A stretch of DNA of 64,000 nt from Epiperipatus broadwayi (GCA_028023455.1 JAQFVV010000036.1:9292719-9356718); one strand, 5' to 3'. Counted from the stretch's first letter, positions 1 to 12,810 are shown. Program-made: numbers and translations. The notes: generated by a model not told the origin, from the sequence alone.

Positions 1-119
1 TTATAGTTAAAAAAAGTTTGTCTTGTATCAATTTTTTTTTCAAATTTGAAATTTTTTATTAGTCATATTTTATTTCCTTATTTTTTTTTTGCGCGAATTT
101 TAAAGTAATTTTACATTGG

Positions 120-520
120 TGCTTGTATATAGGGTACACGACCCACCACTCTCCATTCCATCCAATAACACTGATACACCTAAACACATATATGTTGAAA
201 AGATAAATAATCACCAATATACATATTTCATGCTAAAACAGTAATCATCAGTTGGTCCAGATTATCATCTCTACACATATATACTATAAGTGCTCAGATA
301 TATATTAAGATAGACAATCTTTATACTTTAATGGACAGGCTTCAATCTACCCCACATTCCAACTCTTCAACCGTCCATCAATAAAAAATCTGATGATGGG
401 ATGCTCAAAGGCCACCCTGAGGCCGAGATTCTTATTTATTGGTGATTATTTATCTTTTCAACATATGTGTTTAGGTGTATCAGTGTTATTGGATGGAGTG
501 GAGAGTGGTGGGTCGTGTGA
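120..520. mobile_element. Foldback (inverted-repeat) element with hammerhead-like motif
   Basis: The left arm (about 133-220) and right arm (about 436-520) are inverted copies; both carry the ACACATA/TATGTGT, AAGATAAATAATCACCAAT and TCCATCCAATAACAC blocks. The unpaired middle (220-430) resembles the left half of the larger foldback at 38.9-39.7 kb, so the two belong to one family. On the minus strand the segment 256 to 213 reads as a hammerhead: ACCAA, then CTGATGA, a weak stem II, GAAA, a 2-bp stem III, then TTGGT. The right arm begins close to the predicted cleavage point. No coding capacity is seen. Confidence 0.6.
213..256 (-). ncRNA. Hammerhead ribozyme motif, foldback family, decayed stem II
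   Basis: Minus strand: stem I 5' strand ACCAA (256-252), core CTGATGA (251-245), stem II region TTACTGTTTTAGCAT with about 3 of 5 pairs, GAAA (229-226), stem III AT/AT closed by ATGT, cleavage base A, then TTGGT pairing perfectly with ACCAA. The conserved core is intact but stem II is weak, so activity is doubtful. A better copy lies at 39,516-39,559. Confidence 0.5.
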
Positions 521-844
521 GGGTCTGTGCTCATATATCCTATACATCACATATATAGACACAGATATATAATAAGCCTGTGTTTCAGTTATTATAGTCT
601 TAGTGATAAATTGGAATTACTGACCATGCTTTCATATATTGATATTAAAACTATTTCAAATACTTTCCCTAACATTTTAATACAGTTAATGAATGGCATG
701 TTCAATGCAAATAGTTTTTTAATAACTAATAATTATATAGATTATATAGATTGTAAATATTAAACAGTAAAATAAATTAGAAATGCGTATATTAATGTTT
801 TTACAGACTTATTTAGAAGTTATTGAAGCTTGATTGATTTCAAA
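521..844. other. AT-rich spacer
   Basis: No coding pattern, repeat or motif was recognised between the foldback and the solo LTR. Confidence 0.5.
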
Positions 845-849
845 TTACC

Positions 850-1483
850 TGTTATGTTTGGTCTGGATTACAGACCCAACCAACAGAAAATAATACTAAG
901 ACAAGTATTACAATTAATATATTTATTATATGTACAAATATATACAATATATATACACACAAGAGAATATTTACAATTGAATATTGTAGCTTAATGTAAA
1001 CTCTGGGTTCTGCCTACCACTTCCAGCTATGCCTGATGGCTTGCCTCACAGGTAGGGTGTATGGCTCTTCCAGCTGTACAAGACAGTTTGCCTTGAGCCG
1101 AGATTTGTCTTAGCAGTGTCCGGTCTCTGTGGGACTTGCCTAGCTGCATAGACTAAATACTAAATAGCATAGTGCTATCAATGGGAATACTTGCTGCTGT
1201 TCAGGTTAGCAGAGATTTCCTGGGAAAATGCAAAGAGTCTTTTCAGGTTAGACAGACGTTCTTCTCTGATTCTCACAAAAGGCTGACTATTTATATCCAG
1301 ATCCCTGACCTTATTGAAAACCTTCGGATTTAGTAAGCATCATTGCTTATTGGTCTTTAATAATCATTGGCTATGTTTTTATCTATGCATCAGCCTATTG
1401 GCCTGTGGAAAACAATGCTTAATCCAATCAGATAAGGAGGCATCTGGAATAGTCCACTTCTGAGAGAAGGGAGGACTATAACA
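850..1483 (-). mobile_element. Solo LTR of an LTR retrotransposon
   Basis: This 634-bp segment is clearly less AT-rich than its surroundings. It starts TGTTAT and ends ATAACA (6-bp inverted termini, canonical TG...CA). The five bases TTACC occur immediately outside both ends (845-849 and 1,484-1,488), a typical 5-bp LTR-element target duplication. On the minus strand a TATA box (GATATAAATAG, near 1,290-1,300) is followed about 370 bp later by an AATAAA signal near 925, giving U3-R-U5 order and minus orientation. No internal region or second LTR is present, so it is a recombination remnant. The superfamily cannot be named from an LTR alone. Confidence 0.8.
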
Positions 1484-1488
1484 TTACC

Positions 1489-1954
1489 AATGATAATCAT
1501 TACTACTGTAAATTAGACCCAACCTCTATGGTTCCATTGAAAATATAGTTACTACAATCAAGACAAAATTGAACTTATTTACCATCCTCCTTTCAAGAAG
1601 TCAATTTTTCCAAGAACAGAATATTTATTAGCTAGGATACTATTTTGTTTAATCATGTTTAAACATGCTTGATCAAATAAACAGTATTACCTATTTTCAA
1701 TACAACTAGACAAGTGGCTTTTAAATTTGTACCTATAGACATTTTTATATAAACACTTGCAGATACAGCAATACCAAGATCATTAATTTTTTCTCACAAA
1801 TCTCTAACTTTTCTTACTTTGTACATTAAACCTGCCCTTGAAACCACTTTAGAAACTATTTTATTAGTTTTTTTTATTTCAGAGCAAAGTTGTGTTAAAA
1901 GAGTTACAAAAACATTAAGTAGAACGAATAGAAGACAATTAAACCTGCATTTTG

Positions 1955-1956
<2 letters not shown>
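1489..1956. other. AT-rich spacer
   Basis: Nothing recognised; apparent short frames look like chance. Confidence 0.4.

Positions 1957-2004
<48 letters not shown>
1957..2004. repeat. (TA)n microsatellite bordering PLE
   Basis: About 24 TA units directly abut the left inverted arm of the Penelope-like element. A further TA run lies at its right end (about 3,700-3,718). Confidence 0.9.
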
Positions 2005-2010
<6 letters not shown>

Positions 2011-3667
2011 CATATTTTGCGGGTTCATCCATGTTAAAAACTTTTAATATCAATATACTGACGTTTCGACTTGGTCACACAAGCCATCCACAGAGTTATA
2101 AAAAGGTAGAAAAAATTCACAAACCAGATACCCCTCTTCGTCCAATAGTAAGTGCAATAGGTTCTCCAACTCATATTTTAGCTAGATACTTATCGGATTT
2201 CATTAAACCTACAATCCCATCTATTAAATCATATATTAAAAACTCTCTTCATTTTATTTCTGTTTTAAAAAGTTTAAAAATTAATGCTAGTGACATTCTG
2301 GTCAGTTTTGATGTCGTGTCTTTGTTTACAAACATTCCAATTGATGAAGCTTTAAATATAATCTCACAACGTTGCAATTTACCAGACCATATTATTGCTT
2401 TGATTAAACATTGTCTCTTAAATACATATTTTGTATACAATGGACAGCATTACAGACAAGTTTTTGGTACTCCTATGGGCTCACCTATCTCAGGAGTAAT
2501 AGCTGATTTATTCATGGAATATATAGAAACTCGTGCTTTAGAATCATCATCTTTAAAACCTCTCATATGGCTCAGATACATAGATGACACTTTTGTCATA
2601 TGGCAACATGGAAAAAATACATTAGATGATTTTTTCTTACATTTAAATAATATGCATCCTCATATTAAATTTACAATGGAGACAGAGTCTGATGGAAAAC
2701 TCCCTTTTCTTGATGTTCTAGTCACCAGAACACCAAATAGTTTATCTTTTTCTATTTACAGAAAGGATACACACACAGACAGATATTTACATTTCCATTC
2801 TCATCATCACCCAACTCAGATAGTTTCTGTAGCCAAAACTCTTTTAAATAGAGCAATTAACCTTTCAGATGACACACATCTGAAAGAAGAAATAAATCAT
2901 ATTAATAGTGTTTTATTAGCAAATAGTTATAATTACAAATTTATAAAAAAAGCCTTATTTCAAGCCCAAAATAGACAAAATAGGAAACAAAAAGATGATA
3001 AGTCAGCTATTAGGATTTGTGTTCCATATGTAAAAGGAACTACAGACAGTATTGGACGTATATTAAAACGCTATAATATAGATACAGCATTTTCTGCTCA
3101 TCAAAAGATCAGCAATATAATAACCAAGCCTAAGGATTCAATCCCTCTTGAATCTCATGGTGTCTATCAAATCTCATGTAAAAATTGTAAAGCTTCTTAC
3201 ATAGGTATGAGTAATCGTCGCATCAGTGTTAGGAGAGATGAGCATGCTAATGCAGTTAAACAACACTCATCATCATCAGCACTCTCACTCCATACTATAG
3301 ATTCAGGTCATAAAATAGATTTTTCTAGTACCAAGATCATATCCAGATGTGATAATCTCTACCAATGCAAAATCAGAGAAGCCATTGAGATACTTAAAAG
3401 GCCAGATTGTATCAATAAGCGAGATGATACGTGCAAACTTCCTCCTATTTGGAAAGATTTCTTTAAAAAACATTCTTAAATTTAACATTTTTGCTATTGG
3501 TGGGATTTTTAATGTTTTATTCAAACCAGTGATTGTAGCGCCTCTACAACCGTCTTTCTACCTTTTTATAACTCTGTGGATGGCTTGTGTGACCAAGTCG
3601 AAACGTCAGTATATTGATATTAAAAGTTTTTAACACGGATGAACCCGCAAAATATGTATTTTATATA
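1999..3667 (+). mobile_element. Penelope-like element copy, family 1, with inverted terminal arms
   Basis: The left arm (about 1,999-2,113) is the inverted copy of the 3' end (about 3,548-3,667); both carry the blocks CGGGTTCATCC and ACGTTTCGACTTGGTCACAC. Between them lies a 5'-truncated element encoding reverse transcriptase and a GIY-YIG domain. The right end contains a degenerate hammerhead-like segment, GACCAAGTC then GAAAC then GTCAGTA near 3,590-3,612, preceded by CTTGTGT where CTGATGA is expected. An inverted partial copy at the 5' side is a known habit of Penelope-like elements. Related copies are at 30,553-30,650 and 43,781-44,430. Confidence 0.85.
2115..3479 (+). CDS. Penelope-like reverse transcriptase / GIY-YIG endonuclease (5'-truncated)
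   Basis: This is an uninterrupted frame. The open stretch runs from 2,031 (482 codons), but the first ~27 codons come from the inverted arm, so I start the homologous part near 2,115. RT motifs in order: KPDTPLRPIVS, SFDVVSLFTNIP, GTPMGSPISGVIADL, then the catalytic YIDDTFVIW (about residue 185), then GKLPFLDVLV and YRKDTHTDRYL. A C-terminal GIY-YIG nuclease follows (YQISCKNCKASYIGM, then RISVRRDEH, CKIREAIEIL). Family proteins are usually around 700-850 residues, so the N-terminal part is missing. The enzyme would prime reverse transcription of the element RNA at nicked chromosomal DNA. The lack of stops suggests fairly recent insertion, although truncation makes the copy non-autonomous. Assignment to PLEs is firm; the clade is not determined. 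Confidence 0.88.
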   Translation: MHKPDTPLRPIVSAIGSPTHILARYLSDFIKPTIPSIKSYIKNSLHFISVLKSLKINASDILVSFDVVSLFTNIPIDEALNIISQRCNLPDHIIALIKHCLLNTYFVYNGQHYRQVFGTPMGSPISGVIADLFMEYIETRALESSSLKPLIWLRYIDDTFVIWQHGKNTLDDFFLHLNNMHPHIKFTMETESDGKLPFLDVLVTRTPNSLSFSIYRKDTHTDRYLHFHSHHHPTQIVSVAKTLLNRAINLSDDTHLKEEINHINSVLLANSYNYKFIKKALFQAQNRQNRKQKDDKSAIRICVPYVKGTTDSIGRILKRYNIDTAFSAHQKISNIITKPKDSIPLESHGVYQISCKNCKASYIGMSNRRISVRRDEHANAVKQHSSSSALSLHTIDSGHKIDFSSTKIISRCDNLYQCKIREAIEILKRPDCINKRDDTCKLPPIWKDFFKKHS

Positions 3668-4598
3668 TTTAACCCGTGCAAATCTTCGTTTTAACATATA
3701 TATATATATATATATATTTAAGGTTTGCTTACAAACAATACTACTACTTTATTCCTTCAATCATTTCTATTTCTGTACCTTTTTTTTCCAGAATATGTAT
3801 AATAATTTCCTTAATTTCTGGAGATTATTATTGTACTGTATTTACCCATGACTTGAGTGAGAAAATCACAATTGCTTATTAAATAAATTAATTTATTAAG
3901 AAGGATTTATTATATGTTATACAAACTAAACTAGGATATTTACAAGCATTACATATACAGAAATTATGACCATGGATTTATAAAAAAGTCTGTAGCCTCT
4001 CCTCATAATAGTTTGAGATTTAGTGCCTCATTTAATAGATGGTCTTTTTCTGCAACTATACAAACCATGCTAAATGTTTTCCAGACTTAAAACCTAAAGA
4101 ACCACATAGGCTTAAATAAATCAAAATAAGTTCAGGTTGATCTGCTTTAAATACTAGTTGGATTTTTGTACTTTCAGTTCCAAACATCTGGATTTATTCA
4201 CTCACAGAAACTTTGACTTGCCCCCTCCCCCAATGATCCCATGTATGAATATCATGGCACTTCCATGACAAATGAAGGGGGGAAAGTACTTAACTCTACA
4301 ATCCTGAGTATTTATAGTCTGTTGTTTATTTGATCTCTTATCAGAAATTTTCCATTCTTTAAATTCCTTTGCAAACACATTTAATTGATTTCCCTTTCCA
4401 ATTCTACAATTTTGTATGATTTTATCTTTTTTTTAATCAGTTCCCAATTTACACTTCCCTTCTTTTCACTCAGCCTGAAAAATCTTTTAATTACACAACT
4501 CTATTCATTTTCTTATATACATAACTCATCCCTATGAAAGTTTCCATAGCCATTGATTAACACATTTAATTTTAACTTCTGGAGTATTCTTATTGCTT
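3668..4598. other. AT-rich spacer
   Basis: Contains the (TA)n run ending the PLE and otherwise nothing recognised. Confidence 0.4.
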
Positions 4599-4620
4599 TT
4601 AATATTTTTTTACTAAAATA

Positions 4621-5230
4621 TTTATTGAAAGTAAAATAAAGTCAGAAATAAAACTAGAAATGTCAGAAAAGTTAGAAGTGTCAGAGAAGTTAGGAGAGCA
4701 TGCCCAGCAAATATCAGAAATCAAATCAGAAATGTCAGGAATAAAATTAGAAGTGCAAGAGAAGTTAGCAGAGAATACCCAACAAGTGTCAGAAATGAAA
4801 TCCGAAATAAAATTAGACATGTCAGGAATGAAATCAGAGATAAAATCAGAAATGTCAGGAATCAAATTAGAGGGGCAAGGGAAAGTGAGCACAGTATACC
4901 CAACAAAAGTCAGAATTGAAAGATAGTTCAGTTATGCAGATGCAAAAATTGGAAGATAAAATTGAAAATCCAATAATAGAAATGAAGAAGATTAGAGAAA
5001 ATCTTTGGAGTCAAGTATATAAATTAGAACTGATGGAAATACAGATCAAATTAAATAATGATGACTCAGTATTACAACTTAGGGAGGAAAATCCAGAATT
5101 GGTTAAAATGGTTAGTACAGATGAGAAAGTAACTCAAGAATATGTTGGATTAATTAATAGAGAGGTAAAAGAAGGCAAAAATTTGGTGAGTCAGTATCTG
5201 AAGAAAATCAGCAGATTGTTGTGTAATTTT
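4621..5230 (+). pseudogene. Coiled-coil, retrotransposon gag-like relic
   Basis: Two adjoining frames (4,660-4,926 and 4,916-5,293) read as one protein interrupted by a frameshift near 4,880-4,920. The first part repeats a short SEIKSEMSGIKLE-type unit with alternating EKL/QQ segments, a charged heptad pattern expected to form a coiled coil. The second part (KLEDKIENPIIEMKKIREN..., REENPELVKMVS) continues it. Similar Glu/Lys/Ser-rich repeats precede gag in some arthropod and flatworm LTR elements, so I infer a gag-type origin. No zinc knuckle, protease or RT follows within the next kilobases. It could equally be a decayed host coiled-coil exon. Confidence 0.35.
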
Positions 5231-5299
5231 AACTTACCTTTCACTCTTAAATTCTTGTATATAATGTTGTGTGGCTACATTAGATATTTATAACTTATT

Positions 5300-8200
5300 C
5301 ATTTTATGTATGTAGACAATTTATTCTTTTTAATTAATATGCCAATATCATTCAACCTACTGAGTCTAATAAGGGGTTATTTTATTTGTTTAATGGGGAA
5401 AGAAATAGGGGCTTCATCTAAAAATTTATTAGTAAAGTTTTATTCATTTTAACAGAAATCGCTCACTAAGTTGGTTTTTATATTTAAATCTTTTATTCTC
5501 ATTTTCTCATCTAAATTAGTTTGCGGATGCATACTGTTACTTTATTATTTGAATTTAGTCATAAATTGTCGTTTAAAAGATTGTAAACCTTAAAATTATT
5601 ATCATTCCATCTTATCACATGCCGAAGAGTTAGTTCTGATATTAAATGCGTTGATGGGAATCGAATTTAAAACTAATTTTAGTAGTTTACCATTAATAGG
5701 TAAAAGAGATATTATCCATTATAATTTGCTTAATGATTTTTTATTTAAACATCACTGTGCAGAAGTCAAATCATTTTCAGGCTTTAGAAGATAACATATT
5801 AATTTTATTACTCACGGATAACACTTCTGGCATACCTTTCTCTTATGGTACTTACATATATATATATATAACGAAACTTAAATATATTCCAAACAACGGT
5901 AAACAATTTATATTGTATTATATATATATATATATTGTGCCCTTATCTATAGGTCATAATAAGGTAGAATGGTCAATTGCTAAAAAATTTTAAATTTTAA
6001 AATACGTTTGTGTAATATATTGATAATTGTATGATCGATTAGATTTTATAGTACAATTTAAGGCTGAAAAATACCTGGTATGTAAAAGTGTAATGGATTA
6101 TTTTAAAAAAGAACTGTTAAATAAAGCTTAATTATATCCTTGCTTATGGTTGTAAAAGCTGGCCATATAAAATAATACAGCTATAAATAGTTAAAAGTAT
6201 ATTAACAATCCAATTGTAATGTTTTAAAACTAATAAATTAAATAAACGCTATATGTAATATTGTAATTATAATTAATATTCAAATTTAATCTAATATATT
6301 TTAAAATAAACTTTGGGATGGTGAGAATTATATTTAGTTCTACATTTTTAAATTATTTTCCAAATTTTTATAAAATATATCAGTTTTGGTAATTTAGACC
6401 GAGACGTAAATTAAAAAAAAATCATCTGATAAAGTTAGTAATCATGTGACTGTATATTATATACCTTCACACACACGCTTGTTAGAATATAATAATAAAG
6501 TTTGTGAATTATAAAACTAAATATAATTGCTATCTATCATTAAAGTAAAAGTTGAAAGATTGAATGTTATTTTAATAATTGTTTTAAAATTTAAATGATT
6601 TTGATAAAACTATAGTTGAGTTTAAAAATACTATTCTAAGTAATATTTTAAAACATGACGTCATAAATTCTTTATTTTAAAAAGTTTAATCTATTATAAA
6701 ACTAAAAATGTGTAAATTTGTTCGCGCTAAAAAAGTCATTAACCAATCAACGAAGGTATTTTAGCAGATGAAAAATAGGAATTAGATGGAGCGGGAGAAG
6801 GAATGTGTAAGTAAAGGAAGGAGGAACATATTTTTTAGCTGTATAAGATTGTAAGCTAGAAAAGTGTTATAATTTAAAAAATTTTGTATTTATTTTAAAA
6901 GTTTTGTTTTTAAAATATAATATTTTGAACTGCCTTTAAATGGAAGGCTAATTTAAAAGATTTCTTACCAGGATTTTTATTCAAGTTTAGCCGAAACCTT
7001 GCAGTAAAATGGAAATACTACAGAAAAAAATACCTAAAAGTATTGATAAAGTAAAAATAATTGTAAAGTGCCTTGAATACAGTTTATTTGTGATCAACCA
7101 GAAAATCATTAGAACTCAGATAAATATAATTTGGACATTATACAGAAAACTTAAAAGAAAAGTTATTTGCCATCAGGAAAAATTATGACGCACAATTTTA
7201 AAAGGCTACTCCGAAGGTTTTTTTTTTTATTCTTCTCTATGGAAAAATTAAGATGCGTATATCATAAAGAAAAAATTATGTAAAAGTTATAATGGAGAAA
7301 GAATGTTTATCTTTTAAAAAGGAAACATTACAAAGTATATAGTACCAGAATTTTAAAAGAAGGAAAAAAGTTACAGAATAATAATATGAAAGAGCTATTG
7401 TGTTTTTATGAAAAAGGAACAGAAAAACTTTCTCTAAGAAGAATTAAAAATATTATAAAGTGTTCATTAAAGAAATGATTAATAAAGATAAAGATTTGGA
7501 AACTATAAATCTAATTTACTTAATGAAATGAATCCATGGAAACAGAAAAGTTTTATTGAATATTTAAATCAAAGTACTAAGAAGATGCATCGTAAAAGTC
7601 ACGCAGGAAAAAATATTAGCAAGAAATATTAGAAGAGAATATTTAGAAGTTTTCTTTACGGGATTAACTAATATCATATTTAATAATTGTATTAAATATT
7701 ATAAAAACCAAGGATTATCATTCATGAATATTTATTGAACGAAGTAATATTTGTTTTACTTTAAAATTGAACAAGCAGGGAGAGGAACATTAAGTGAATG
7801 GAAAAGAAATGATAAACAATTTTTTTTTGGCTTTAGTATGAACGGTTTTTCAGGAAAATTTGATGAAGGAGTACAGTAAATATAGTTTGAATATTTTTTA
7901 CTAATTTATTTTAAAATATAAAATGTTAGATGAGATTAGGGAAAACATAAAACATAAATTTATTAATATTAAAATTTAAATATAATAACTTGATAAAATT
8001 ATAGAAATAGTGTTTAAAAATAAAGTGTATGGATGTGAATCTTATATCTACAAGGATCAAATGGATGGTGAAGTCTACGGAATGCGATCGAGGAGATAAA
8101 GGTCGTTTGGTAATTTTAATAGTTATTTATAATGCATAATGTATTTTTTTTAGATCATCTATTGACTAAGAATGAAGTGTGAAAGTCTTAATTATATGTA

Positions 8201-10590
8201 CACATTTTATGCAACATTTTAACATATAATGAGATAGGAGTAATTCGGAATATGCATGCAACAATTTATTTAAAGTATATTAATAATATAATTTAAAAGA
8301 ACAATTGTGTGATTCTTTTGAACTTTCATGTGATAAAGTATTCAGATATTTAAATAGTTTGTATATGATTAAATATGCGGAGGAAAGTAGTAAAAAGATT
8401 TTCTTATAGAACAGTGGAATAGTTTTAAAATATCAATGAATTTTATTATTGTTAGTAATGCAGATATGTATTTGTCGATATACAGTATAAAAAAAATCTT
8501 GAGAAATAAGATCAGATAGTGACTTGGAAGTACTAGTGGAGAGGAAACCAAGATGATGTGTTTTTTTTTAAGAAATAGGAAAATATAAGGTATTTGGATC
8601 ATATTTAGTTTTGTGTGGTTTAGTATAGTTAACAAAGTCCTATGACTGAACACATATGGTTTGGACAGTGTTTTGCATATCTTTAAACTTTTGATGTTAG
8701 AATAAAGCTGAAGAAATAGCTTTAGCATCGTTCCTATGATAGAGGTTGGTAGACAGGTAAAGGTCACTCCTCTATAGTGTCTTTTAATTCACTGTGCCAT
8801 GATTGTCAAGGTATATGACAAGTAATATTCTAGTTGTATTTTGATTCTATGCATCTATCTTCGCTATCCTTATTTCGTGAATCTGCATCGGTCAGAAAGA
8901 TATTTTCAAAGAAATAATGAATAAAATAGAACTGAAGATATGTTATCGTTTGTGTAAGAATAGTTTATTTGCTTGAATGTATAGAATTGTGTAACTTTAA
9001 AATTGAAAGTCCAAAATATCATAAAGAGAGAAAGAATCATATAATACATTGTAAAATTAATTCAGAAATGAATATAAGATTTTGAAAAGAAATCTAAACC
9101 AAGTATTTTAAAAGTGATAATAAAATTTGAATTTTTATTTTTTAAATATTAATGTTGGAGGGAATGAGTATTGCATATTTATCGAGAGAAAATTCAATAA
9201 GGTATAATAAACATATACTTGTGCAGGGTATATTAATAGTTGTAATTATATCATCCGAAGTAAGGCTTGAATGAGAATATTAGGATTAATAAACATCGGA
9301 TAATGAACAATAAAAACCTAATACCGAATGTAGAATAGTGTTTTGACTTTGTAAGATTCCATACAACCAATATGAAACTAAATTTTGTTATTTTGTAGAA
9401 TGTTATTACGAGAGAATGTAAATTTTGTAAAAATGTAATTTTAATAATATTAGGGATGAAAAGTGTTTGTGATAATCATATAAGAAATGCATTTTGTAAT
9501 AAGCTAACCATAATAATAAATCAGGTAATAATACTGTATTTTCTTAAATGTTAAAAAATAAGATTTAACTAGGAAAAGTAAATAATATTTTGATTTCATT
9601 TTATAAACTAATAAACTAAGTTGAGATATGAGAGTAAGGGATATCCAATGTATATAGTGTAAAAATATTGTTAATTTATTTATGTTGTTAATAAACTTTG
9701 TTTTAAATTTGTTTTAAAGTTTTTGTGTCCGAGTTGTTATTTCTCCACATGGATGCATGAAATCACGATACATTTATAATTGAAACAGACATATAAATTT
9801 TGCACAAAAGGTAAACATAAAAGTGTTATAATAATTTTGAGAATTTATTGGTATGTTAAAATTAAAAGATCATAATTTTATATTATTTATTGGTCATAAG
9901 TCGGTTGCCATAATATTACATTAAATTATATGCTAAAGTTGCCACATGTATTCTGTTGTCAGATTATTAAAATACTACCACATACGTATTTATTTATTTC
10001 ATTTAGGAAGAAATAAGATTATATTATATTATTATTGTTATTATTATTTTTATTATTATTAGTTGCTGTGTAGTAGATTATGACATAAAATTCCCTTTTC
10101 ATATTTTGCTACCGTAATTTTAAATCAGTTAGAATACAATTTATGAACCTGAGATTTTATTTTATTTTACTTCATTTTATTTAATTGAGCTAGATTCTTG
10201 TTATAAAGAAGATTAAGATATGATTATTATTTTAATTGTAGTGAATAGAGCTCAGAAAGTCGTAAGAATACTATGAGTTAGTTATTTGGTATAGTAAAAA
10301 AGGGGGATAGTGTTCTTATGCCATTGAGGTAGTATCATGTGGATAATGGCTCAATGTAGTCTATCTCGTTTCCTGTATTGTCACTCCATGTCTCATGAAA
10401 ATAGTAAATATTTGTTAATTCATTTTAAAATTGAACCGTATTTGTATTTTTAAATTAGAGCTAGTAATCATTTTAATTAATGCTGAATATTTCATTTATT
10501 TATTTGTTAATGAGCTAGAACCCGTAATATTCGTAATAAACAGTATATTTTGAGGTGAGGATGTGCGGGGGGAGGTTAGAATATATATAT
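5300..10590. other. Long AT-rich region without recognisable genes
   Basis: About 5.3 kb of extremely AT-rich DNA with short TA runs. A 132-codon open frame on the minus strand at 8,369-8,767 is composed of AT-driven hydrophobic residues and shows no family motif; I treat it as chance. No repeat arms or splice-like exon structures were seen. Confidence 0.4.
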
Positions 10591-10594
10591 ATAT

Positions 10595-12510
10595 TGTAAC
10601 GAGCACAGACGTTCATTACATTGTTGTTTTTTTTATTTATTTATTAAACATGAAAGTAAATTAAAAAGTTCGCATTTAAAAATTTTCTTTTAGAATTAAA
10701 AATTGAAATTAAATATCATCTTAAACTCGTATATATTAAATCGCACAGATAATGAAAAATTATTAAAATAAAACTTTATTAAAGAAAAAGTATTTTAAAA
10801 CTAAATTTTAAAAAGATTTGGAGATAAAATTATATCTTTAAATTTATCTTTAAATATATCTTTGATTTGGAAAACAGGTTAATTAATCAGAAATGGAAAT
10901 GATAAATTTAATTAGTCAAATGTAAACCAGCCTTGGGCATTTAAATGTAAAAACATCGGTCAGATAGGAAAACAATAGAAACTTTTAGCAAATGAAATAA
11001 ATCCATTGGAAAATCGGACCTCAACGAAAAGGATCAACACATCGATGATGTAATGTTAAGTCAATCTTTCAAAGTAATATAAAAGGACAAGTTTGGAAAT
11101 TATTAGTGAGTGAATGATTAATTACGATGTGAGAGATATGTAGTAGTGCGGAACTGAAGAAGGGATTGAAACAGACGCACGATTCAATCCCTTCAGTTTT
11201 GCTAGGAAAGAAAGAGAAATGAACTATCGTTTTTCTACATTGAGGACCAGTTAAAACAAAAACCTCCGGATGGATAAATAAATGGGCCAACAGAATATCA
11301 ATCTTAGGACAGCATGGGAATTCACATTCATGGCAAGCAACGGATAAAGAGGAACTGTTTTAAACCGTAAGAATTTTATAAATAATGAACATTAAATTAA
11401 ACTTTCCAGAGTTAAATGATTGCAATATTATCCTATCTGACCAACTTAATTTATTAATAATGTTATGTGATGTATTTCTTTTTTTTTATATATATTTAAA
11501 ATCATTTCCATTTATTTAATTTTGTTCTTTAAGTTTATTTATGATTTCTGTTTTCCGATAAATTAAAATATTTAAATGTTAAACTTAAGTCGGGCATGAA
11601 TGGCTGTATAGATTTGTAAAGTTATATTAGGGGAGGGTAATCTTAGGTTATTTGTGTCGTTGTTAGATTGGGTCAATGGATTGGATATATTGATGTAGTT
11701 AGTAGATGTAGTCGGAGATTCGCTACGGGCAGAATCACCTCATACGCCGCACTCTCCCGTTTTGCCTATGGAAGGAATTATAAGACGCAGAGTGCAGTTC
11801 CTTTCTATGGAGTTTTTTTTTATTGTTCTTCTCATTGGATAGAAGTAATATTCCTATCTAATGAGAGTCAATATCTTATCTTAATCTTTTTGGTGCTGCC
11901 GTATTCCGTATTACATTGAATACATCGATGTATCAGATGAATTGATGCCAGTTTGACTGCGAATTTTAGCATAGGGTTAAATAGGGATAGAATATTTTAT
12001 TTTCAAATGCAAATCTATGTAGTCTATTCATACTTGACCCTAAATATTAAATGCATTAAATTTAAGTTGTTTGTAGATGCTTGCATCGATTGGTTATCGG
12101 TTAAGTATGTTTTGGGTTTTCATATTTGATCAAAATATATAGACATTCGATAAATCATGATACCTTATGGTGAGTATCTAAAATGTATTTATTCGGATGT
12201 CTTTTAAGTTATTGGTGACAATGCAAGTATCTTATGGTGAATACTATTGGGTTACGTATAACTTTCCCTCTGCAATTGTCCGTAATCAATAATTTTGTAT
12301 TTTGATCGTTTATGTTTCTTTTGAAATGTTTTTGACCGTGAAATCTATGTAACCGATCTATATTCAACATTATAAACAAGCTTTCATAAATTTATATGTA
12401 CGAACTTAATAAAAATGTAAAATTATAATATAATAGTAATTAAATGTAAATTAAAGTTAAAAATAATGTTAAATGTTAAAATGTAAACTAATACTAAAAT
12501 AATTTTAAAT

Positions 12511-12548
<38 letters not shown>

Positions 12549-12810
12549 AAATAAATGTTTGTATGTTAATTACTGGCAGTGGCTTATTTTATTCCTCTTA
12601 TATATATATATTCTTATATTATATTTTTAAATCTCTGCTATTCCACTGAGCTAGTGACATGGGCTAATGACCGGAAACAAAATATAAAAAAAAAAAAATT
12701 TTTTTTTTGGACTTACGTATCTGCCTACTTTATAAATTTTTCTAGGTTCAAATGCCTAGATGGCGCCCTGTAGTGCAGATTACGTTAAGTGCTTTCCCCG
12801 GATCGTTACA
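10595..12810 (+). mobile_element. Possible long solo LTR or short-TIR element
   Basis: The segment begins TGTAACGA and ends TCGTTACA, 8-bp perfect inverted termini with TG...CA ends. It is bounded on both sides by (AT)n, so a target duplication cannot be distinguished from the microsatellite. Near 11,720-11,810 a GC-richer promoter-like stretch contains TTATAAGACG. AATAAA occurs downstream near 12,550. The order promoter then poly(A) signal fits a plus-oriented 2.2-kb LTR, but no coding region or partner LTR is present. A DNA transposon with 8-bp TIRs is the alternative. Confidence 0.35.

Noticed and set aside
8369-8767. 132-codon minus-strand frame
   Set aside because: AT-driven hydrophobic composition, no motif, no splice or promoter context.
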